Origin: Bacteroidales bacterium
GTDB taxonomy: Bacteria > Bacteroidota > Bacteroidia > Bacteroidales > WCHB1-69
Reading direction: 5' to 3'
NCBI GenBank assembly: GCA_031273515.1
Contig: JAISRU010000083.1
Span: 1-5,113, forward strand
DNA length: 5,113 nt
Each line of letters starts with the position of its first letter. Positions within the stretch are counted from its first letter, which is position 1. Below, in pieces: positions 1 to 5,113 of the stretch. A program made the translations under genes and the position numbers. The notes below the pieces were generated by a model. The model was not told where the DNA came from. It did no database searches and saw only the letters and a program-made list of their open reading frames with translations.

Positions 1-156
1 GCAAGGAAAGGATTACAGCAACAGTTTGCCGGTCAGAAAAAGCAAATTCAGGAAATCAGGGATCAGAAGCATCCTTCCTCTTTGCCCGATAAAGAAAAAG
101 AACAGAACAACAGCAGTAAGACCAACAACGAAATCGAAATAGGAGATGACTGGTAA
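1..156 (+). CDS. C-terminal end of an unrecognised hydrophilic protein (5' truncated)
   Basis: Frame 1 is open from the first base of the window to a TAA at 154-156, giving 51 residues of a protein that begins upstream. The visible tail is very polar: a Gln/Lys/Glu-rich stretch around QQQFAGQKKQIQEIRDQK that could form a helix or short coiled coil, then a Ser/Asn/Lys-rich linker, ending in an acidic IEIGDDW. No membrane segment or catalytic motif is visible. I do not recognise the family; only the disordered-looking tail is present, so no function is proposed. It lies 81 bases before the phosphopantetheinyl transferase on the same strand and could share its transcript. The opposite strand is also open here, but its Phe/Leu-rich translation is what a Lys/Glu-rich coding strand gives in reverse, so I prefer the + strand reading. 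Confidence 0.55.
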   Translation, partial: ARKGLQQQFAGQKKQIQEIRDQKHPSSLPDKEKEQNNSSKTNNEIEIGDDW

Positions 157-237
157 CCACCAACAAGAATCCCGAACCAACCGCGAAACGCACACACTGT
201 GTCTGTATTTGAATGTAGAACCTGTCTGTTTTGAGCT

Positions 238-864
238 ATGCCTGTCTATTTAACGGAAGAAATTAATCATGCTGTAAGAATTGCCATTTGGCAGTTGACG
301 GAACCCGAAGACGAACTGCTTCGATTGCGACGCTTGTCCGAACGGGAAAACCTGTGCTTTGATGTACTCAAAAATGCAAATCGCAGAAGAGAATGGTTGG
401 CAATCAGACTGCTGTTGCATCATTTATTTCAGGGGTCGTTTGACTTGTGTTATCTTTTGTCCGGCAGACCGATTCTGTTAGAACCGAACGCATATATCTC
501 TATTTCGCATTCCAAAGACTTTGTTGCTGTTGCTGTTTCCGAAACCAGAACTGTGGGGGTCGATATCGAAAGAATACGGAAGAATATCGCAAGATTGCAA
601 TCTCGATTTTTACTGTCGGAAGAAGCAGCAATAATAGACTCGTCCGATTTGTTAGCCTTGCATCTTTATTGGGGAGCAAAGGAAGCGATGTATAAAATGT
701 ACAGCGAATATCGTCCTCTGTTCACGCAACATTTGTCTTTATCCGAGGTCAACTATATGGAACAAACGGCAGTCGGCATATTCAGCAAAGATAATCTTTA
801 TAAAACAATTGCCGTATCTTTCCGACAAATCGAAGATAATCTGTTGGTGTATTGTATTGAGTGA
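238..864 (+). CDS. Sfp-type 4'-phosphopantetheinyl transferase
   Basis: This predicted cytoplasmic enzyme moves the 4'-phosphopantetheine arm of coenzyme A to a conserved serine of acyl or peptidyl carrier proteins, making them active. At 208 residues it has a size normal for the Sfp/Gsp family. Visible motifs, in order: REWLAIR at residues 51-57, ISISHS at 87-92 (His91 in the CoA-binding region), VGVDIER at 106-112 with the Mg-binding Asp109 and Glu111, and WGAKEAMYK at 145-153, the family's W-x-x-KE-x-x-x-K signature with Glu149 and Lys153. All expected catalytic residues are present. The start is well fixed: an in-frame TGA lies at 232-234 and the next in-frame Met is residue 151. No Shine-Dalgarno sequence is seen, as is usual in Bacteroidota. 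The exporter gene follows on the same strand after 157 bases. The carrier protein served is not in the window; fatty-acid, aryl-polyene/resorcinol-type and peptide carriers are all possible. Confidence 0.93.
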   Translation: MPVYLTEEINHAVRIAIWQLTEPEDELLRLRRLSERENLCFDVLKNANRRREWLAIRLLLHHLFQGSFDLCYLLSGRPILLEPNAYISISHSKDFVAVAVSETRTVGVDIERIRKNIARLQSRFLLSEEAAIIDSSDLLALHLYWGAKEAMYKMYSEYRPLFTQHLSLSEVNYMEQTAVGIFSKDNLYKTIAVSFRQIEDNLLVYCIE

Positions 865-892
865 ACAAGTGGACGAGCAAACGAAGACGCGA
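861..892 (+). repeat. Degenerate 8-base-period tract at the end of the transferase gene
   Basis: Starting at the last codons and TGA stop of the transferase gene, the sequence reads as consecutive octamers: GTGAACAA (861-868), GTGGACGA (869-876), GCAAACGA (877-884), AGACGCGA (885-892). The first two fit GTGRACRA exactly; the later ones decay. The same octamers recur immediately after the stop of the large gene at 4711. Function unknown. Confidence 0.5.
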
Positions 893-961
893 AACAACGC
901 AAATATTTACCCGTCATCGCGTCCTCACTCCCTGCCCCTCTCCATTCTCAATTATTTTGGC

Positions 962-969
962 TACTTTTG
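962..969 (+). promoter_or_regulatory. Candidate Bacteroidota -7 promoter box for the exporter gene
   Basis: TACTTTTG matches the Bacteroidota sigma-factor -7 consensus TAnnTTTG at every fixed position. It lies 52 bases before the ATG at 1022, so transcription would begin near 975 and leave an A-rich leader of about 45-50 bases without a Shine-Dalgarno sequence, a layout normal for this phylum. The matching -33 TTTG element is not seen at the usual spacing (around 936-942 the sequence is C/T-rich); the TTTGG at 956-960 is too close. The gene may therefore have its own start in addition to, or instead of, read-through from upstream. Confidence 0.4.
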
Positions 970-1021
970 CAGCGGAAAAAAACAGAAATAAGTAAGAAAC
1001 GATAAAACGAATACAATAGGG

Positions 1022-4000
1022 ATGAATGATTTTTTTGTGCGACTGTTCCGATATTTTCAGAAGCGTCCGATGTTCTTGTGGAGCATGTTGATCTTGATTA
1101 TCGGATGCTGTATCTATGCCGCTTCCGACATTCGGTTTGTGGAGGACATCGGCAGTTTTTTGCCGCAAAACGAAGACAATAAAAGGATAAATGAGGCTTA
1201 TCAGCGTTTGGGAGCGGCGAATAAGATTATGATTACCGTCAAGACGGCAGATGATAGCGACGTGTCCGACGAAACAGACAGGGAACTGCTGATGGAAGCA
1301 ACCGCTTATTTTGCCGAATCGTTGTCGCGAAACGATACCGACGGCTATATCAAGAACATCTTCTACGAAACAGATCGACAACAGATATCCGCATTGACCG
1401 ATTTTTTAATTCGCAACATGCCTTATTTCCTGTCGCAAGAAGACTACCAACGCATGGATACACTCCTGACCCCTCAATATATCGAACAGGAACTCTACAA
1501 CGACAAACAATTGTTGCTTTCTCCTGCAGGCGCTTTTTTTCGCGACGTCCTGATTGCCGATCCGCTGCATTTTTCAAACGGTATCTTGCAGGGATTGCAG
1601 GAGTTTCAACCCGACGGACTATATCACACCCAGGATGGTTTTATTTTCAACAAAGACGCAACGGCAACCATTATCAGTCTCACGCCGACTTATCCTGTAA
1701 GCGAAACTGCCTGCAATAAACTGCTTGCCCGAAATATCGACAATGCCATTGCCGACGCTCAACTGCATTTCGACAATAAAATACGTATCTCTGCTTTTGG
1801 CGCTGCTTTGATTTCCGTTAGCAATGCGCAACAAATCAAACGGGACAGTCTTTGGTGCGGCGTTCCGGCGTTGCTTTTAATTCTGGTTTTGCTGATTTAT
1901 TTTTTCCGCAATCCGGGAAGTATTCTGCTGATTGTCGTTTGCGTTCTCTTTGGCGTTTTGTTTGCCTTCGGGATGATCGCTTTGTGCAAAGATACGGTAT
2001 CGCTGATTGCTGTTGGTATTGCGTCGGTCATTGTTGGGATCGCTATTAATTATCCCCTGCATTTCTTGGCGCATTATAAACATACAAGAAATAAACAACA
2101 GACAATAAAAGAAATCATTACGCCTCTGCTTATCGGAAATATAACAACGGTCGGCGCTTTTTTAAGTCTGCTTTTTATCAGTTCCGACGCTATGAAAGAC
2201 CTCGGACTTTTTGCCTCCTTTCTGCTGATGGGAACTATTTTGTTTGTGCTTGTTTTTCTGCCTCATTTCCCGTATAAGGTCAGATCGTCCGAAACAAAAG
2301 AACCTCCGCATACATTCGACAGACTCGCCGCTTTTGCTCCCGAAAAAAACAAATGGATTGTCAGCATTGTTCTCTTGCTGACCTGCGTGTTTTTCTTTTT
2401 CAGCATGGACGCTTCCTTTGAAACAAATATGCATGTTATCAACTACATGACCCCTGATCAACGGATGGAGTTTGACCGAATATTGAAAGAAAATCCGACA
2501 AACAGGCAAACCATTTACTGCATCGCCGAAGGAAAATCAACCGAAGAAGCCCTGATTTGTTACGAAAATGCCGCTTTGCATCTCAATGCGTTCTACGAAG
2601 ACAGTCTGATTGATAAAAAAACAGGAATTGGCGTTTATCTTCCTTCTCAGAGGATGCAGCAGATTAGAATTGACCGATGGAACAGTTTCTGGAAAGACAA
2701 ACGCGACAGTTTTCTGCAAACATTCGAAAAGACAGCCCTGAAACAGGGATACAATCCGGATGCTTTCGACGTGTTTAAAACAATCCTTATAGCGGATTAT
2801 CATCCGCAACCTTTGTCTTATTTTGCGCCTGTACAGGGCAGTCTGGGCGATAACTATCTGACGGTAACGCCGGAAAAGACCCTGATTTTTACGCTCATCC
2901 AAACCGATTCTGCCAAGCGTCGACAGCTAGAGCAAAAAATCAATGCCATCGACAAAGCTGTTTTTACTTTCGACAATGTATCTATAACCGAAAAGATGAT
3001 CGATGCGCTTTCCGACGATTTCAGTTATGTGCTGTATATCTGCGGATGTCTTGTATTTGTGTTTCTTTTGTTTTCTTTCGGCAGAATTGAGTTGAGCATT
3101 ATGGCGTTTATTCCTTTGGCAACGGCTTGGATATGGATTTTGGGTCTGATGAGTATCTTCGGACTTAAATTCAATATTGTCAATGTTATTCTGGCGACCT
3201 TCATTTTCGGTCAGGGCGACGATTATACGATCTTTGTTACGGAGGGATTGCTTTACGAATATACTTATCGTAAGAAGATGCTTGCTTCTTTCAAGAACTC
3301 GGTCATGCTTTCGGCGATCATTATGTTTCTGGCGATAGGCATGTTGGTTTTCGCCCGACATCCTGCCATGCGTTCTTTGGCGGAAGTTACCATTATCGGC
3401 ATGGTATCGGTTGTTATCATGACCTATATTTTTCCTCCTCTGATATTCGGCGCACTCACGACAAAGAAAGGTCGTCTGCGTTTGATGCCTGTAACCTTGT
3501 GGAATTTATTCAAAACAGCGCTTTCATTTCTTGTATTTCTGATTGTGTCGGTAATAATAACTCTTATCGGCTTCTTTCTGCTGACGATTGCCGGAAAGAC
3601 AAAAAGACACAAAGAAATATTTCATCAGACGCTCTGTCTAATATTTCGTCTTTTGGGCAGGGCGATGATCCAGACGCCTTTTAAGATCATCAATCCCCGC
3701 AATGAACGTTTTGATAAACCGGGGATCATCATTTCCAATCACCAGTCTCACCTTGATTTGTTGTATACGCTGATGCTTTCGCCGAAGATTATCACGCTGA
3801 CCAACAAATGGGTTTGGAAGTCGCCGTTTTACGGTTGGATTATTCGTTATGCCGATTTCTTGCCGATAGAAGACTCAATCGAACAACGTCTTGACAGTCT
3901 GAAAACATTAATTGCCGACGGCTATTCTATTCTGGTCTTTCCCGAAGGAACACGCTCCGAAGACTGTTCTATCGGACGGTTTCACAAAGGCGCATTTTAT

Positions 4001-4711
4001 CTGGCGGACGTCCTGCAAGTAGATATTATTCCGATCATGTTGCATGGGGTCGGACATGTTTTTCCAAAGAAAGAATTTCTGCTTCGCAAAGGGGAAATCC
4101 ATATTGAAATCATGGATCGTATTTCTCCCGATCATCCTTTGCGAAAAGACAAATCAATTCTGGAAGTGTCGAAAAGTGTGCGTCATTGGTACAAAGAGGA
4201 ATACAACAGACTGTCCGCAGCGGTAGAAACAGCGACTTATTTCAGCGACAGGGTTTATCACAATTATATATATAAAGGTAGAGATGTGGAGAGGAGAGCG
4301 AAGCGGAATTTGAAGCGTTACCGGAATTATCAGGATGTTGTCGGACTTTTGCCTGATGCGGGCAGTTTGCTGATCCTCAATTGCGGACAGGGCGAATGTG
4401 TATTAATGTGTTCATTGGTGAAGAAGAAGTTAAGCATTACCGCCGTCGATTCCGACAGTAATTTGCTTGACATTGCTCGAAGTTGTATTTCTTCTTCCGA
4501 CAGCATTATCTATCGGAACTCTGTTGAGGACATGGATGGATATACGGTTTTTCTTATTTTTGATCCATCTCAGGATCAGTTAGAGGCTATCAGTCGCAGT
4601 GGTAGACCTGTATTCTTTTTCTGTTCGGACGATTTTCCAATTCAGGACTCAAGCGTCAGAATACATGCAAAACAGAAACAGTATTTGCTTTGTTCTCTCA
4701 ATCTTGAATAG
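1022..4711 (+). CDS. Trifunctional MMPL-family lipid exporter / lysophospholipid acyltransferase / SAM-methyltransferase-like protein
   Basis: Inner-membrane fusion protein of 1229 residues, likely to acylate and export a lipid. Residues 1-815 form an RND/MMPL transporter: helix at 17-35, periplasmic loop to about 275, five helices at 277-414, helix 444-461, second loop to 666, five helices at 667-810. The second half carries GQGDDY (731-735 includes Asp733, Asp734, Tyr735), the proton-relay position; the first half has Asn343-Tyr344 there. An extra hydrophobic helix (832-857) leads to a PlsC-like acyltransferase (about 880-1065) with NHQSHLD (His907-x4-Asp912), FPEGTRS (973-979) and IIPIMLHG (1002-1009), all intact. 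The last 150 residues resemble a class I SAM methyltransferase: LLILNCGQGE (1116-1125) and ITAVDSDSNLLDIAR (1139-1153), then a short ending. This three-part architecture is known in Bacteroidota; the substrate is unknown. The start is fixed by an in-frame TAA at 989-991, with ATG 1022 the first Met. No frameshift is seen. Confidence 0.92.
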   Translation: MNDFFVRLFRYFQKRPMFLWSMLILIIGCCIYAASDIRFVEDIGSFLPQNEDNKRINEAYQRLGAANKIMITVKTADDSDVSDETDRELLMEATAYFAESLSRNDTDGYIKNIFYETDRQQISALTDFLIRNMPYFLSQEDYQRMDTLLTPQYIEQELYNDKQLLLSPAGAFFRDVLIADPLHFSNGILQGLQEFQPDGLYHTQDGFIFNKDATATIISLTPTYPVSETACNKLLARNIDNAIADAQLHFDNKIRISAFGAALISVSNAQQIKRDSLWCGVPALLLILVLLIYFFRNPGSILLIVVCVLFGVLFAFGMIALCKDTVSLIAVGIASVIVGIAINYPLHFLAHYKHTRNKQQTIKEIITPLLIGNITTVGAFLSLLFISSDAMKDLGLFASFLLMGTILFVLVFLPHFPYKVRSSETKEPPHTFDRLAAFAPEKNKWIVSIVLLLTCVFFFFSMDASFETNMHVINYMTPDQRMEFDRILKENPTNRQTIYCIAEGKSTEEALICYENAALHLNAFYEDSLIDKKTGIGVYLPSQRMQQIRIDRWNSFWKDKRDSFLQTFEKTALKQGYNPDAFDVFKTILIADYHPQPLSYFAPVQGSLGDNYLTVTPEKTLIFTLIQTDSAKRRQLEQKINAIDKAVFTFDNVSITEKMIDALSDDFSYVLYICGCLVFVFLLFSFGRIELSIMAFIPLATAWIWILGLMSIFGLKFNIVNVILATFIFGQGDDYTIFVTEGLLYEYTYRKKMLASFKNSVMLSAIIMFLAIGMLVFARHPAMRSLAEVTIIGMVSVVIMTYIFPPLIFGALTTKKGRLRLMPVTLWNLFKTALSFLVFLIVSVIITLIGFFLLTIAGKTKRHKEIFHQTLCLIFRLLGRAMIQTPFKIINPRNERFDKPGIIISNHQSHLDLLYTLMLSPKIITLTNKWVWKSPFYGWIIRYADFLPIEDSIEQRLDSLKTLIADGYSILVFPEGTRSEDCSIGRFHKGAFYLADVLQVDIIPIMLHGVGHVFPKKEFLLRKGEIHIEIMDRISPDHPLRKDKSILEVSKSVRHWYKEEYNRLSAAVETATYFSDRVYHNYIYKGRDVERRAKRNLKRYRNYQDVVGLLPDAGSLLILNCGQGECVLMCSLVKKKLSITAVDSDSNLLDIARSCISSSDSIIYRNSVEDMDGYTVFLIFDPSQDQLEAISRSGRPVFFFCSDDFPIQDSSVRIHAKQKQYLLCSLNLE

Positions 4712-4742
4712 TGGACGAGTGAACAAGTGAACGAGAGCGCAA
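4711..4742 (+). repeat. Second degenerate octamer tract, at the end of the exporter gene
   Basis: Beginning on the last base of the TAG stop, the sequence splits into octamers GTGGACGA (4711-4718), GTGAACAA (4719-4726), GTGAACGA (4727-4734) and GAGCGCAA (4735-4742). The first two are the same two octamers as at 861-876, in swapped order. Both tracts sit directly at the 3' end of a gene and on the same strand. They do not form a hairpin, so they are not classical terminators. Confidence 0.5.
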
Positions 4743-4745
4743 AGC

Positions 4746-4908
4746 GACGATTATTGTCTTGAACTCTGATTGGCTTTGCCTTTCTCCTTCTTGCTCGGCA
4801 TAGTCAAACAAGTTTGCCTCTGCTCTCGCTCGCTGCGTCGGTTGCCACACTCCGCTCATTTCGACAAGCTCAATGACCGGAGTTTACAATGACGTAAAAA
4901 TAATCGTC
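4746..4908. repeat. Segment bounded by a perfect 10-bp inverted repeat (possible MITE-like element)
   Basis: GACGATTATT at 4746-4755 is the exact reverse complement of AATAATCGTC at 4899-4908; the pair encloses 143 bases. The interior contains a CAAAC-AA-GTTTG palindrome (4805-4816), two similar pyrimidine-rich stretches after TTTGCCT (from about 4775 and from 4813), and the stem-loop at 4849-4883. No transposase and no clear target-site duplication is seen. A 10-bp match in a region this short is unlikely but not impossible by chance, so the element is tentative. Confidence 0.35.
4849..4883. repeat. Stem-loop with the TCGACAAGCTC loop
   Basis: ACTCCG (4849-4854) pairs with CGGAGT (4878-4883), and TCATT (4856-4860) with AATGA (4872-4876), with a single C-C mismatch (4855/4877) and an 11-base loop TCGACAAGCTC. 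It is the first solid stem after the exporter gene, 138 bases past the stop codon. There is no T-run immediately after it, so an intrinsic terminator is possible but weakly supported; a dispersed repeat is more likely. Confidence 0.5.
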
Positions 4909-4989
4909 CTGTTTTCAGATAGTTACAAATTTGCTTTTTCTATCGTGAGAAGATTTCCTTTGGGAGAAATATGCTGTTCTAATGCTGTG

Positions 4990-5007
4990 AATCCCCCTAT
5001 GGGGATT
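4990..5007. repeat. Perfect 7-bp hairpin with CTAT loop
   Basis: AATCCCC (4990-4996) pairs perfectly with GGGGATT (5001-5007) around the loop CTAT. The stem is followed by TTGTTTC, a weak T-rich stretch, so it could act as a terminator on the + strand, but it is 278 bases past the nearest stop codon and is better read as part of the surrounding repeat. Confidence 0.55.
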
Positions 5008-5027
5008 TGTTTCTATGGTGTTCATGT

Positions 5028-5096
5028 TTTTCTATTGATATGAATGTCCTACGGACATTTGAGTTTCCCCGTCAGGGGATACATATCAATAGAAAA
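5028..5096. repeat. Branched palindrome: 15-bp stem enclosing two hairpins
   Basis: The arm TTTTCTATTGATATG (5028-5042) is the perfect reverse complement of CATATCAATAGAAAA (5082-5096). The 39 bases between hold two further hairpins: AATGTCC-TAC-GGACATT (5043-5059, 7 bp) and TCCCC-GTCA-GGGGA (5066-5079, 5 bp). As single-stranded DNA or RNA this would fold into a three-way junction. The perfect long arms make chance very unlikely. It resembles intergenic palindromic repeats seen across Bacteroidales genomes, but copy number cannot be judged from one window. Confidence 0.75.
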
Positions 5097-5113
5097 GGCG
5101 ATGCCTCTCCCAA

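Larger units (their letters stand above)
4712..5113. other. Gene-free region built from dispersed-repeat-like sequence
   Basis: About 400 bases follow the exporter gene without a credible coding region, tRNA or CRISPR array. The longest notable open frame (4873-5043, 56 codons from ATG) overlaps the hairpins and has no recognisable content. The region holds the octamer tract, a segment bounded by a 10-bp inverted repeat (4746-4908), and a nested palindromic element (4960 to the window end). Pieces such as TCGACAAGCTCAATGACC (4861-4878) look from memory like intergenic repeats common in Bacteroidota, which a genome search would settle. No promoter for a gene beyond the window is evident. Confidence 0.6.
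4960..5113. repeat. Nested palindromic repeat element, cut by the window edge
   Basis: TTGGGAGA (4960-4967) is complementary to TCTCCCAA (5106-5113), the last eight bases of the window, so the outer stem may continue beyond it. Inside are a CCCC/GGGG hairpin (4990-5007) and a branched structure (5028-5096), both listed separately. TTTTTCTAT occurs at 4935-4943 and 5027-5035. The layout suits a non-coding dispersed repeat, such as a REP/BIME-like or MITE-like element; no coding function is evident. Confidence 0.5.

Noticed and set aside
13..195. Open frame on the minus strand with a very hydrophobic 60-residue translation, resembling a small membrane protein.
   Set aside because: It lies opposite the Lys/Glu/Gln-rich frame at 1-156, whose reverse complement naturally yields Phe and Leu codons. 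There is no domain evidence, and the + strand reading fits the neighbouring gene direction.
204..211. TGTATTTG as a -7 promoter box for the transferase gene.
   Set aside because: It misses the conserved A at the second position of TAnnTTTG and has no -33 partner; co-transcription from upstream is equally likely.
914..1381. Minus-strand open frame of 155 codons overlapping the start of the exporter gene.
   Set aside because: Most of it is antisense to a well-supported coding region and its translation has no recognisable motif or domain composition.
2927..3361. Minus-strand open frame of 144 codons with a Gln/Asn/His/Lys-rich translation.
   Set aside because: It is antisense to the membrane helices and proton-relay motif of the exporter; its polar composition mirrors the hydrophobic codons of the true gene.
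4267..4277. TATATATAAA-like run inside the exporter gene, considered as an internal promoter for a separate methyltransferase.
   Set aside because: It simply encodes YIYKG in the linker that is normal for this fusion family, lacks a TAnnTTTG box, and no start codon with a suitable leader follows.
4700..4760. A frameshift near the 3' end of the exporter gene that would hide the missing part of the methyltransferase domain.
   Set aside because: The other frames after 4711 do not continue a methyltransferase-like sequence, and the octamer tract starts at the stop, so the short end looks genuine.
4873..5043. Plus-strand open frame of 56 codons from ATG in the gene-free region.
   Set aside because: It runs through the stem-loops and ends inside the arm of the branched palindrome, has no leader typical of the other genes, and its translation has no recognisable feature.

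Overview
The window looks like chromosomal DNA from a member of the Bacteroidota, most likely of the order Bacteroidales. The evidence is a three-domain MMPL exporter/acyltransferase/methyltransferase fusion of a type known from that phylum, A-rich leaders without a Shine-Dalgarno sequence, a good match to the Bacteroidota -7 promoter box (TAnnTTTG) before the large gene, and intergenic hairpin repeats of a style common in these genomes. A genus cannot be named from the sequence alone.

Layout, all genes on the + strand: (1) 1-156, the hydrophilic C-terminal tail of an unrecognised protein that starts before the window. (2) 238-864, a complete Sfp-type 4'-phosphopantetheinyl transferase. (3) 865-1021, a 157-base gap with an 8-base-period tract just after the stop codon and a candidate -7 box before the next gene. 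(4) 1022-4711, a 1229-residue protein: a two-fold RND/MMPL transporter with 12 membrane helices, one extra hydrophobic helix, a PlsC-like lysophospholipid acyltransferase, and a short, degenerate class I SAM-methyltransferase-like tail. (5) 4712-5113, about 400 bases with no credible gene, holding a second copy of the octamer tract, a segment bounded by a 10-bp inverted repeat, and a nested palindromic element that runs off the window edge.

How the genes may work together (inference): the transferase would load the phosphopantetheine arm on acyl carrier proteins, a carrier-bound acyl or polyene chain could be moved to a lipid head group by the acyltransferase domain, and the MMPL part would export the lipid toward the outer membrane. 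This resembles the logic of aryl-polyene, dialkylresorcinol and flexirubin-type loci, but no ketosynthase, acyl carrier protein or ammonia-lyase gene is in view, so both genes could also be stand-alone lipid housekeeping genes. The exporter fusion is a known architecture rather than a new system. The less-explained signals are the decayed methyltransferase tail, the asymmetric proton-relay site, and the repeat structures behind the two genes.
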